Origin: Bacteroidales bacterium
GTDB lineage: Bacteria > Bacteroidota > Bacteroidia > Bacteroidales > Paludibacteraceae
Assembly (NCBI GenBank): GCA_015061185.1
Contig: SUWZ01000006.1
Span: 1 to 64,000, forward strand
Reading direction: 5' to 3'
DNA length: 64,000 nucleotides
Numbering within the stretch: position 1 is the stretch's first letter; each line of letters begins with the position of its first letter. The notes below the pieces were generated by a model. The model did not search any database, was not told the origin of the DNA, and worked only from the letters and a program-made list of their open reading frames with translations. Of the stretch, positions 47,648 through 55,460 are shown piece after piece. Position numbers and translations under genes: made by a program.

Positions 47648-48424
47648 ATGAAAGAGGATAAAATAATGAAAATCGTTGCCGGAGTGGCGGTATTGTTGCT
47701 ACTCGTTTATGTGATAGCCATCACTTGTTTTAAAGAGACGGTTGATTATTATTCGGCTTTAAGACGCAACACGGTAATGGAATATGTCTCGTTCCGAGAT
47801 CACTATCCGGACAGCAAATACAATAGCAAAATCAATCAAAAAAAGTCGTTGTTGGAGGAGTCTTATTTCCAACGCAAGCACAAGCGCAACACGGTAAAGG
47901 CCTACAATGAATTTTTGCATGCCTTCCCGAATGACAAATTAACGGAACGTGCCACTTTTTTGCGCGATAGTTTATTGCAAAGAGAATCGGATATCGAGAA
48001 GTATGGTAAAAACCAATTGCCTCATGGATCTACTCCATATAGTTCCTATTTTGGTGCCAATCGGGAGTGTACCTCCAAATTTAATTCTGATGTGCAGGTG
48101 ACAGCTCCTTTGGCATTTGATATGATTGCCGTGATAAAAGAGAAGAATGAAAAGGGGAAGGTGGTATCTCATGCCTATGTTTGTGCTGATAGTACTTACA
48201 CTTTTAAGTTGGCAAATGGTACCTATCAAATGTTTTTTTACATCGGGAAAGGGTGGCATCCGGAGCGTTTGATGGAGGATACCATTCTTGGCGGATTTGT
48301 TTCGTATGAGACCTACTCCAAAGACAATCCTGTAACCCTTTATAACGAGGTAATCACTTATCAATTAAGCATGAAAGAGCGCAATCGTTCGATGTCAGAG
48401 AGTACGAGAGCCGAGATGTTCTGA
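47648..48424 (+). CDS. Membrane-anchored protein of unknown function
   Basis: This 258-residue protein has one N-terminal transmembrane helix (about 8-27), two short TPR-like helical hairpins (YYSALRRNTVMEYVSFRDHYPDSKY, KRNTVKAYNEFLHAFPNDKL) and a C-terminal beta-rich domain (AYVCADSTYTFKLANGTYQMFFYIGKGWHP). The paired F/YPDSK motifs recall outer-membrane lipoprotein TPRs. I know no family name. A second Met (47666) could be the start. Confidence 0.65.
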   Translation: MKEDKIMKIVAGVAVLLLLVYVIAITCFKETVDYYSALRRNTVMEYVSFRDHYPDSKYNSKINQKKSLLEESYFQRKHKRNTVKAYNEFLHAFPNDKLTERATFLRDSLLQRESDIEKYGKNQLPHGSTPYSSYFGANRECTSKFNSDVQVTAPLAFDMIAVIKEKNEKGKVVSHAYVCADSTYTFKLANGTYQMFFYIGKGWHPERLMEDTILGGFVSYETYSKDNPVTLYNEVITYQLSMKERNRSMSESTRAEMF

Positions 48425-48514
48425 TGAGGTTTCATAATTCATAATTCCCCTACCTGTAAGGCAATACTGAGCGAAGCGATGGTAGCCGGGATGCAGTATC
48501 GGGATAGCATTAGT

Positions 48515-49540
48515 TTATTCCGGATTATCCTTATTTAAATCAATTCCTCTTTGCAATAGTTCTGTATATTTTTTTCTCAATGATTTAGGAGAGATTATTT
48601 CTATATTCCCGGCATAACGACGAAGGAAATTCATCAGTTCCCAATTTTCTTTGATGGTTAATTTCATTTCCATGGTATCCTGACCCACTTCCCAATTACT
48701 TTCTTGAGAAGGGTGAATAGGGTTGTTATGTAACAGTCCGCAAACCTTGGCACCATGAATTTTCAAACGTATTGTTTCTATCTTATTCTCTTTGAAGTTG
48801 GTAACACCGATGAATTGACTGAAATAGTTATCCCAATTTTGTGGTTGTGAATAGTAGGGTACGGATAAATTTTCTGATAATTTTTCTATTTCATCAATGG
48901 CAAAAGTCCATAGTTTTTCATGGTTATCTTTTTCGTTGAATGCAATCAAATACCATCTTCTATTGAATTGTTTAAGGTGTTGAGGGTGAAGAATATGAAT
49001 GTCTTTTTCTTCGTCAAATTCTCTTTCAATAGGACGAATTGTTACATTTATAACTTTTTGATTTTTAATGCTTTCTGCTAATGGATTCAATAATTCGAAT
49101 TTCTTTAGATGCGGATTGTTTTCGATAGAAAAAATTTCTCTTTTTCCCGGTTCGTTTTCTATGGAGGCATTTAGTTGGGCAATGGCAGACTCTATCCACT
49201 CCATTTTGGGGAGTCCTCTGAAAATCTTCAATGCATCGGCAATCTCTTTCAGATAAAGTTTTTGATTCTCTGATAATGGAGAATTTAGGATAGAAAAATT
49301 CTTCTCCTTGTAGCTATAGTAAGTGGTTCCGTTTGCCAATTTTTTTCTGTCAATTACTTCACCATGAATTAAATTGATGTTTTTGATATCCAGCTGAATA
49401 GTTCGTTCGCAGATCTCTTTCCCAAATTCAGCGAAGTAGGTCTCTGCAAATTTTTTGACCGTTCTGTTTTCCGCTTCATTCTCTCGCAAACAGCGGTCTA
49501 TGATTAAGTATCGCTCGTAGGCGTTTTTGTTAATAGGCAT
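48515..49540 (-). CDS. WYL-domain transcriptional regulator, divergent from cas1
   Basis: This protein of about 341 residues has an N-terminal helix-turn-helix region (about 1-60), a WYL domain (about 140-235, with VINVTIRPIE, HPQHLKQFNRRWYLIAFNE) and a C-terminal extension domain. WYL proteins often bind nucleic acid and control CRISPR and other defence loci. A TAACTTTG -7 element on the minus strand at 49559-49566 overlaps the longer frame, so the Met at 49540 (MPINKNAYERYLI) is preferred. Its promoter and that of cas1 share a 100-bp intergenic space. Confidence 0.85.
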   Translation of the reverse strand: MPINKNAYERYLIIDRCLRENEAENRTVKKFAETYFAEFGKEICERTIQLDIKNINLIHGEVIDRKKLANGTTYYSYKEKNFSILNSPLSENQKLYLKEIADALKIFRGLPKMEWIESAIAQLNASIENEPGKREIFSIENNPHLKKFELLNPLAESIKNQKVINVTIRPIEREFDEEKDIHILHPQHLKQFNRRWYLIAFNEKDNHEKLWTFAIDEIEKLSENLSVPYYSQPQNWDNYFSQFIGVTNFKENKIETIRLKIHGAKVCGLLHNNPIHPSQESNWEVGQDTMEMKLTIKENWELMNFLRRYAGNIEIISPKSLRKKYTELLQRGIDLNKDNPE

Positions 49541-49558
49541 TTTCCATTGATTTTTTAT

Positions 49559-49566
49559 CAAAGTTA
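49559..49566 (-). promoter_or_regulatory. -7 promoter element of the WYL regulator
   Basis: TAACTTTG on the minus strand fits TAnnTTTG and lies 18 nt before the start at 49540. It fixes the gene's start inside the longer open frame. Confidence 0.55.
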
Positions 49567-49644
49567 CAAAAAATAATTACAAAACGAAAATAGATTTCGT
49601 CTGGCAAAGCAAATCTTTGTGCAACAAACAAAAACACAAATATT

Positions 49645-50628
49645 ATGGAACTGATATTAAATAATTACGGAGCTTCTTTGAATTGTGAAAATGAGGCGTT
49701 GGTTATTACCAATAACGATGGGAAACAACGCTTGCCATTGGATGGGATAAGAAGTATTTCTATCTCAAAAGGAGCAAGGATTAGTAGTGATGCGGTGATG
49801 TTGGCAATAGAAAAGGAGATTGAGATTGTATTTATCGACAAGTCCGGGCATCCTATAGGAAGAGTTTGGAGTCCTAAGTATGGCTCGATATCCACCATCC
49901 GCAAAGGACAGCTTCTGTTTACGCAGAGTGTTGCAGCTGTAGATTGGATAAAGGGGATTTTGAGTAAAAAAATAGAGAATCAGCAGGCAATGCTTTTGAT
50001 GTTTCGGTTGGAGGATGAGGAGAGTAGGCTACGAGTAGAAAAAAGCATTGCGCAGTTGGAAAAATTTCGACAAAAGATATTGCAAGCAGAGGGAGATATG
50101 GTTTCGGATATAGCAGTGAATTTGCGAGGATGGGAAGGACAATCTGCACAGCTATATTTTAGTGCCATCAATTCGGTGATTCCTCCAACCTATCGTTTTG
50201 AAAAGCGTACGCAACATCCTGCCATGGATATTTTTAATCTTTTGTTGAATTACGGATATGGAGTGCTGTATAGAAATGTGGAAGGAGCGTTGATAAAATC
50301 GGGAATAGACCCATACATTGGAGTGCTGCACAGAGATGAGTATAACAGACCCGTTTTGGTGTATGATGTAATTGAGTTGTATCGTGTGTGGGTAGATTAT
50401 GTTGTTGTCTCTTTCATTTCCCAAAACGTGATTACAGATGAATATTACTCTGTAGGTTCGGATGGCTCGCACTGGTTGGAGCCTTTGGGAAGACGAATTT
50501 TGATACAGGCGTTAAATGACTATTTGGAAGAGACGATTGATGTGCAGGGCGTGACGAGGAGCAGGAGACAGCAAATCTTTTTATATGCGCAAGATTTAGC
50601 TCAACAATTTAAGAGAGTAAGTGATTAG
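49645..50628 (+). CDS. cas1: CRISPR-associated endonuclease Cas1
   Basis: This 327-residue integrase inserts new spacers. Metal-binding residues are Glu164 (GWEGQSAQLYF), His229 (LHRDEYNRP) and Asp241/Glu244 (VYDVIELYR). The N-terminal beta domain and C-terminal helical domain are both complete, without an RT or Cas6 fusion. It leads a module cas1-PrimPol-small acidic ORF-cas2 directly followed by the array, and is divergent from the WYL regulator. Confidence 0.96.
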   Translation: MELILNNYGASLNCENEALVITNNDGKQRLPLDGIRSISISKGARISSDAVMLAIEKEIEIVFIDKSGHPIGRVWSPKYGSISTIRKGQLLFTQSVAAVDWIKGILSKKIENQQAMLLMFRLEDEESRLRVEKSIAQLEKFRQKILQAEGDMVSDIAVNLRGWEGQSAQLYFSAINSVIPPTYRFEKRTQHPAMDIFNLLLNYGYGVLYRNVEGALIKSGIDPYIGVLHRDEYNRPVLVYDVIELYRVWVDYVVVSFISQNVITDEYYSVGSDGSHWLEPLGRRILIQALNDYLEETIDVQGVTRSRRQQIFLYAQDLAQQFKRVSD

Positions 50629-50654
50629 TTGTGAGTATTTTAATCTACTAAAAA

Positions 50655-50664
50655 AAGGAGGTGA
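50655..50664 (+). promoter_or_regulatory. Unusually strong Shine-Dalgarno site for the PrimPol gene
   Basis: AAGGAGGTGA is a full anti-SD match, 7 nt (from the core AGGAGG) before the ATG at 50669. Bacteroidota seldom use such strong sites, and it decides the start against the upstream ATG at 50621. Confidence 0.75.
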
Positions 50665-50668
50665 GACT

Positions 50669-51685
50669 ATGATTTCATGTGGAAATAATATTCGTTCGAC
50701 AGAAGAGAATCTGCAAAAGGTGAGAGTAGATTATCTTTATCAGTGCATACGAGTTCCGCGAACTGATGTGGCAGAGAAGATCGCCCGGCTCAGAATCATC
50801 AAGGGACTTGATGCTAAGATGTATGCAACGCAGAAACGCGAATTGCCATTCTTCGTGTGCGGAATGTTTACACCTGCATTTAGGAGAAAGGAGAATTTCG
50901 CCTATACGGAATACTTTGTGTTAGACATCGACCATGTGCAAGAGAAGGGACACGATTTAGGAGAGTTGAAACAACGTTTGGTGAGTGATAGCAGGGTGGT
51001 TCTTTGTTTTATTTCTCCGGGACAGGATGGTTTAAAGTTGATGTTTAAGTTGAAGAGTCGTTGCTATGATGCCGGAATTTATTCCATTTTTTACAAACTT
51101 TTTGCCTCGATGTTCTCCAAACAATATAATTTGCAACAGGTGATTGATGATAGAACGTGTGATGTGAGCAGGGCTTGTTTTATGAGTATCGATCCTGATG
51201 TTTACTATAGTCCTGTGGTAGAGTTGGTGGATTGGGAGCAAATAGTGAATGAACAAAATTCTATGGCTTTGTTCGAAAATGTGAAGCAGGTGGAAGAGGA
51301 GCAACATCAACTTGGAAAAGAGAGTGCGAAAGATGAGTTGGTGAGTAATGAACCCGGAGCCGAAACCATGCAACGGATAAAGAGTTTGTTGAATCCGGCA
51401 AGAGCTAAAAAAGAGAAAATTAAGGAGTATTTTGTTCCCGGAATTTTGAATGATATTATTGGTGATTTGAAGAGATATATAGAGGAGACCGGAGCTATTG
51501 TGACGGAAATCAGGGATATTAGTTACGGGAAGAAAATAGGAGTGCAAGTGGGGTTGAAGTTTGCAGAGATAAATCTATTTTATGGCAAGAGAGGATTCAA
51601 TGTTGTGAAATCGCCTAAGCAGGGAACCTCTGAGGAGTTGAATGCTGTGGTGGCAGAGCTGGTGACGGCATTTATAGAGGGATAG
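50669..51685 (+). CDS. CRISPR-associated primase-polymerase (CAPP, type B; BT4734/VirE-N-like)
   Basis: This 338-residue protein has an archaeo-eukaryotic primase/VirE N-terminal-like domain: AYTEYFVLDIDHV (metal Asp86 and Asp88), CFISPGQDGLKLMFKL (Ser116 to Lys123), and DDRTCDVSRACFMSIDPDVYY (Asp165 region). The C-terminal quarter (about 240-338) is a separate small domain. Such PrimPols sit with cas1 and cas2 in some type III systems and are reported to bind Cas1-Cas2 and to make primers or copy DNA, possibly producing spacer precursors. Here it is between cas1 and cas2. The start follows the strong SD site. Activity is family inference. Confidence 0.82.
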   Translation: MISCGNNIRSTEENLQKVRVDYLYQCIRVPRTDVAEKIARLRIIKGLDAKMYATQKRELPFFVCGMFTPAFRRKENFAYTEYFVLDIDHVQEKGHDLGELKQRLVSDSRVVLCFISPGQDGLKLMFKLKSRCYDAGIYSIFYKLFASMFSKQYNLQQVIDDRTCDVSRACFMSIDPDVYYSPVVELVDWEQIVNEQNSMALFENVKQVEEEQHQLGKESAKDELVSNEPGAETMQRIKSLLNPARAKKEKIKEYFVPGILNDIIGDLKRYIEETGAIVTEIRDISYGKKIGVQVGLKFAEINLFYGKRGFNVVKSPKQGTSEELNAVVAELVTAFIEG

Positions 51686-51787
51686 ATGATTTAGATTTAA
51701 AAAAATGGATTTTGTTTATTGACTTTTTATGGAACTTGCCTATACTTGAGGGAACGAACTTGATTATAAATATTAAATTTTATTATT

Positions 51788-51970
51788 ATGGAAACAGAAT
51801 TTTTTAGTGACTACGAAAATGAAGAGGAGTATGACTCTCATTATGAAAATGATTATGATGACACAGACTATTACGAAGATTCCTTTTATGCGCTGACCGA
51901 TGGTATGTGCGGTGATTACGACGACGGGGTGGATTTAGACTCGGTGATGACATACTTGGGATTGGACTGA
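51788..51970 (+). CDS. Small, extremely acidic Tyr-rich protein in the adaptation module
   Basis: These 60 residues, METEFFSDYENEEEYDSHYE onward, have about 26 Asp/Glu residues and nine Tyr, with virtually no Lys or Arg. The C-terminal third (YALTDGMCGDYDDGVDLD) looks folded and ends VMTYLGLD. It lies between the PrimPol gene and cas2 with 102 and 114 nt gaps. A DNA-mimic or partner-binding role with Cas1-Cas2 is possible but unproven. I recognise no named family; it is short enough that it might be missed by gene callers. Confidence 0.6.
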   Translation: METEFFSDYENEEEYDSHYENDYDDTDYYEDSFYALTDGMCGDYDDGVDLDSVMTYLGLD

Positions 51971-52084
51971 CACTTGGGTCTCCTCTATAAGTCAGGCAGA
52001 GTTATGGAGGTATTTATAGAGGAGGCTTATTTCTGAAGGAAGGTTTAGAAGAAGTTGGTATTGATTGGATATTATAGAAGAGAG

Positions 52085-52561
52085 ATGACAAAGAAAAAAA
52101 GAAAAGAATTGACATTTGTAGAGAAGATGCAGAAGATAACAGGTTCCGGCATCTCCGGTTCTCCCGTTCCCAATCGGGTGGGGGTGAATGTAAATTCTTT
52201 GGGAAGCATAGAGGAACGAGTTCAAAATTTGATAGGTATAATAAAACAGTTTAAAAGCACAAGTATGTTATTTTTTGTGATGTATGACATAGAGAGTAAC
52301 AAGGTACGCAATCAAGTTTTTAAGTACTTGCAAAAGATGGGTTGTTTTCGAGTGCAACGCTCAATATTCATTGCCGATTTAAGCAGGGAGAAGTATGAGC
52401 AGATTCGCTCGGATTTGGTAGAGGTGCAAGGGTGTTATGAAAATGAGGATAGCATACTGATTGTGCCGGTATCTACAGAGTTGTTGCGCAGCATGAAGAT
52501 AATCGGGAAAAGCATAGATGTGGATTTGATTATGAAGACGAAGAATACGTTGTTTTTTTGA
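52085..52561 (+). CDS. cas2: CRISPR-associated endoribonuclease Cas2 with N-terminal extension
   Basis: The Cas2 ferredoxin core begins at MLFFVMYDIESNKVRNQVFKYL with the conserved Asp (YDIE). It continues KMGCFRVQRSIFIADLSREKY and ends in the dimer strand. About 60 residues (70 if the ATG at 52055 is used) precede it, a Lys-rich segment (TKKKRKELTFVEKMQK), then a Gly/Pro-rich linker (GSGISGSPVPNRVG). Standard Cas2 is 85-110 residues. The extension may contact the PrimPol or Cas1. It is followed by the leader and array. Confidence 0.9.
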   Translation: MTKKKRKELTFVEKMQKITGSGISGSPVPNRVGVNVNSLGSIEERVQNLIGIIKQFKSTSMLFFVMYDIESNKVRNQVFKYLQKMGCFRVQRSIFIADLSREKYEQIRSDLVEVQGCYENEDSILIVPVSTELLRSMKIIGKSIDVDLIMKTKNTLFF

Positions 52562-52829
52562 AAAAAAGTATTTATATTCGTATTCCTTTATAAGGGAGAG
52601 TTCTATGTGTTCGAAATAAAATCAAAAATTCTGGGAAATGAATTTATTGAACTCTTCTAAAATAGGCTAATGTTGCTTGTTTATTTAATATAATTTAACA
52701 ATGTTCTTTGATATATTTGATTTAATTTTGCAGTCCGAAAAAATGACCCTTTTTTTTGAGGTGAATTAAAGAAAAATAATGAAATCTATAAAATAAAGGT
52801 GTTATAATCAGCGGATTATAAATTTTGCT
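52562..52829 (+). promoter_or_regulatory. CRISPR leader
   Basis: This 268-bp AT-rich stretch separates cas2 from the first repeat. Two -7-type elements occur (TATATTTG at 52712-52719 and TAATTTTG at 52723-52730), consistent with transcription into the array. A remnant of the ATGAATTTATTGAACTC palindrome family lies at about 52637-52662. Array degeneracy at the far end supports this side being the leader. Confidence 0.6.
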
Positions 52830-53306
52830 CTCACAGACTATATTCCACAATAACAAGGATTAAGACAAGGTATATTACCTCCATTGTAATATTTAGTTGA
52901 ACTCACAGACTATATTCCACAATAACAAGGATTAAGACAGCTGAGCTACAAAGAGTATGTCACCTTTTTCAAGAGTCTCACAGACTATATTCCACAATAA
53001 CAAGGATTAAGACTTGGCACTCTGAAATGTTGTGCCAATTTACCAAGGACTCACAGACTATATTCCACAATAACAAGGATTAAGACTTTCAGCGAAATTT
53101 GCCATAATTTTAATCTGCTTGCACTCACAGACTACATTCCACCACAACAAGGATTAAGACACATTTCTGATTGCCATTGCCCAATCCTCCATCTTCTCAC
53201 ATACTATATTCCACCACAACAAGGATTAAGACAGTCGCTTTGATTGCGGAATACATTATAGACAACGGCCTCTCAGACTATATTCCACAATAACAAGGAT
53301 TAATTT
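52830..53306 (+). CRISPR. CRISPR array, 7 repeats of 37 bp, 6 spacers
   Basis: The repeat begins CTCACAGACTATATTCCACA and ends AACAAGGATTAAGAC. Copies start at 52830, 52902, 52977, 53050, 53124, 53196 and 53270; spacers are 35, 38, 36, 37, 35 and 37 bp. Repeats 5 and 6 carry CCACCACAAC instead of CCACAATAAC, and repeat 6 has CACATAC for CACAGAC. Repeat 7 has CTCTCAGAC and ends TAATTT in place of TAAGAC. Degeneration away from cas2 implies a leader-proximal, plus-strand array. The last 8 nt ATTAAGAC would be the crRNA 5' handle. It is associated with the type III-A genes nearby. Confidence 0.97.
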
Positions 53307-53746
53307 GAAAAACGAGGCGAATGCGATTCGCCCCTACGTCAAATGTCCACATTCCAACGTTTTAACCTATTTGCATCTGGTTTGTATTTCATGCCCCGAC
53401 GCATTGTTGACAGAATATACATCATTGGCTATGTTGTTGATGAAAATGCCATTGCACAATCAACCGTAGGGGCGAATTGCATTCGCCCAAATTGTATTCG
53501 CCTAAATTGCATTCTTCCACAAAAACAAGGATTAATTTGAAAAATAAGGCGAATGCGATTCGCCCCTACGTCAAATGTCCACATCCCAACGTTTTAACCT
53601 ATTTGCATCTGGTTTGTATTTCATGCCCCGACGCATTGTTGACAGAATATACATCATTGGCTATGTTGTTGATGAAAATGCCATTGCACAATCAACCGTA
53701 GGGGCGAATTACATTCTCCTAAATCTTATTCGCCCAAATTGCATTC
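53283..53746. repeat. 232-bp tandem duplication at the array's distal end, each unit with inverted GGGGCGAAT ends
   Basis: Two near-identical units (53283-53514, 53515-53746) each start with a remnant of the CRISPR repeat (TTCCACAATAACAAGGATTA or TTCCACAAAAACAAGGATTA), then AGGCGAATGCGATTCGCCCC...TACG, about 120 bp, and CCGTAGGGGCGAATT plus further ATTCG motifs. The GGCGAAT/ATTCGCC blocks form inverted ends like those of small non-autonomous elements. Copies differ at only a few bases. It has probably consumed the old end of the array. Apparent open frames inside are not convincing. Confidence 0.85.
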
Positions 53747-53779
53747 TAAATTTTAAACGGTGAATTTATAGAACTCACC

Positions 53780-53898
53780 TTAAACCTATTTTTATTCTCC
53801 TTTTTTGATAATAGTCCACTATTTTCTGCAAAAGAAGAATAGGAATAAATTAAAAAATCTCTCTCAAATAGGCTCGAAATAAAATTTAAACAACTTCT
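53780..53898 (+). repeat. MITE-like repeat remnant, one end missing
   Basis: TTAAACCTATTTTTATTCTC through AATAGTCCACTATTTTCTGC to CGAAATAAAATTTAAACAAC matches the right two thirds of the 192-bp family. It is preceded by GGTGAATTTATAGAACTCACC (53757-53778). Confidence 0.7.
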
Positions 53899-54036
53899 TA
53901 ATCGTTCGGTTTAAAAATGAACTGAGAACTTCTGAAATCAAATTTTTTAGGGGTGCAGTTTTGGGTCGTGTTTGTGGTACTTCACACGATGTGCTGTTTA
54001 GCGGATATACAGAGGATGGCTTGCGCTACTCCTTAT
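53898..54036 (+). pseudogene. Duplicated 5' fragment of cas6
   Basis: About 139 bp here align with 55633-55771 inside the intact cas6, offset 1,735 bp, with roughly ten substitutions (for example TTTTGGGTCG versus TTTTGGAGCG). It breaks off at CTACTCC, where the tandem promoter-like repeats of the ATPase gene begin. It suggests that the ATPase cassette entered at cas6, leaving part of the gene on its left, or that a partial tandem duplication later received the cassette. Not translatable beyond a short fragment. Confidence 0.8.
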
Positions 54037-54123
54037 TCCCTCATAAAATTGTATATTTTTGAAAACATTCCCTCATAAAATTGTATATTTTTGAAAATAT
54101 TCCCTCATAAAATTGTATATTTG
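54035..54123 (+). repeat. Three 32-bp tandem repeats upstream of ATPase gene 1
   Basis: Units start at 54035, 54067 and 54099, each ATTCCCTCATAAAATTGTAT then ATTTTTGAAAA. The last ends in TATATTTG (54116-54123), a perfect -7 element, and the preceding unit supplies TTTTTG 22 nt upstream, close to -33 spacing. The array looks like reiterated promoter units directly before the coding region. Confidence 0.8.
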
Positions 54124-54149
54124 TTGCGTAACTTTAAAATAACATTTAC

Positions 54150-55460
54150 ATGGAGCGTCTTATTTACAATCAGTTAGTGTTATGGAAAAATGATGAAAGA
54201 CATAAACCTCTTATTCTTCTTGGAGCAAGACAAGTGGGTAAGACTTATATTCTTAATTTATTTGGCAAACAAGAATTTGATAATTATGTCTATGTCAATT
54301 GTCATAATAATGATTTTACTACTTCGCTTTTTCGCTCTTTTGATATTGATAGAATAATTGTGGATATTGAGCGATATTCCGGTCAAAAAATCGTTTTGGG
54401 AAAAACTTTGCTTGTCTTTGATGAGATACAAGAAGTGTACAATGGAATCGCTTCGTTAAAATACTTTTGCGAGCAGATGCCACAGTTGCATGTTGCGGTT
54501 GCCGGTTCGCTTTTGGGCATTACATTACGTAAGGGCGAAAGTTTTCCTGTGGGTAAAGTGGATGTTTTGTCTATGTATCCAATGACATATATGGAGTATT
54601 TAATGGCTTGTGATAAGAAAAACATAGTGCAATCTCTGTTTGAGTGTGATTGGCGTGTAGTAGAGTTGGAGCAAGAATATCTTACCAATCGGTTACGAGA
54701 ATATTATTTCGTTGGAGGCATGCCGGAGGCTGTTAATGAGTTTCTCTCAACAGGAAATCTAAAAAAGACGCGTCAAATTCAAAATGATATAATTGATGCG
54801 TATGGTAGAGATATAAGTAAACATACGAAGGCGGCGGCTCAGCGAATTCGGCAAATATGGGAGTCTGTTCCGGCTCAATTGGCAAAAGAAAATAAGAAGT
54901 TTATTTTTGGCATGCTAAAAAAAGGTGCAAGAGCCGCTTCTTTTGAAGTTGCTCTGCAATGGCTGGTTGATGCGGGACTTGTGTATAAGGTGGAGCGTTG
55001 TAAAACGCCATTATTGCCTCTTAAATTTTATGCTGATAGTTCTGCTTTTAAAATATATTTGTTGGATGTGGGTTTGTTGGCGGCCATGGCTCAAACGGAT
55101 CCTAAGGATATTTTGTTGGGAAATAAGGTCTTCTCTGAATTTAAGGGTGCTTTTACAGAAAACTATGTGTTGGAGCAACTTAAGTCTATTAAGAATCTTT
55201 ATCAATATTATTTTAGCAAAGATAATTCTCAGCTTGAAATTGATTTTTTGCTACAGTGTGCAGGAAAGATTGTTCCTGTAGAAGTGAAAGCGGAGGTGAA
55301 TGTGAAAAGCAAGTCGTTACGTTCTTTTGTTAATGAAAATGATTCTGCAAAGATGGGGCTGAGATTTTCTATGAAACTATATGAAGAGCAGGGGTGGATG
55401 ACAAATGTTCCGCTTTGTGCTGTTGAGGCTTTTATGAAAAAAATGACGGATGATGAATAA
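54150..55460 (+). CDS. AAA_14/DUF4143 family ATPase, cassette 1
   Basis: This 436-residue protein has Walker A ILLGARQVGKT (about 21-31), Walker B LLVFDEIQE, sensor-like AVAGSLLG, then a winged-helix/DUF4143 C-terminal part and a PD-(D/E)XK-like core (LEIDFLLQCAGKIVPVEVKAE). These ATPases are numerous in Bacteroidota and often sit as passenger genes; function unknown, possibly DNA or protein restraint in defence. It is inserted between the array and cas6, with its own repeat-type promoter. A second member lies at 62660. Confidence 0.88.
   Translation: MERLIYNQLVLWKNDERHKPLILLGARQVGKTYILNLFGKQEFDNYVYVNCHNNDFTTSLFRSFDIDRIIVDIERYSGQKIVLGKTLLVFDEIQEVYNGIASLKYFCEQMPQLHVAVAGSLLGITLRKGESFPVGKVDVLSMYPMTYMEYLMACDKKNIVQSLFECDWRVVELEQEYLTNRLREYYFVGGMPEAVNEFLSTGNLKKTRQIQNDIIDAYGRDISKHTKAAAQRIRQIWESVPAQLAKENKKFIFGMLKKGARAASFEVALQWLVDAGLVYKVERCKTPLLPLKFYADSSAFKIYLLDVGLLAAMAQTDPKDILLGNKVFSEFKGAFTENYVLEQLKSIKNLYQYYFSKDNSQLEIDFLLQCAGKIVPVEVKAEVNVKSKSLRSFVNENDSAKMGLRFSMKLYEEQGWMTNVPLCAVEAFMKKMTDDE

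Noticed and set aside
48425-48514. Possible terminator or insertion sequence end between the unknown protein gene and the WYL gene
   Set aside because: Only a loose match to the third dispersed repeat is visible; stem and T-run are not convincing.
50621-50668. Upstream start of the PrimPol gene overlapping cas1
   Set aside because: A full Shine-Dalgarno sequence sits exactly before the ATG at 50669, and the extra 16 residues have no family support.
53343-53763. Short open frames of 62-74 codons within the 232-bp duplication
   Set aside because: They appear only because the same non-coding unit is duplicated; they start in arbitrary places, run through the GGGGCGAAT ends and have no ribosome-binding context.
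54150-55460. ATPase 1 as a transposase or as a Cas protein
   Set aside because: Walker motifs plus the DUF4143-type C-terminal part fit the AAA_14 family; no DDE or known Cas signature is present.
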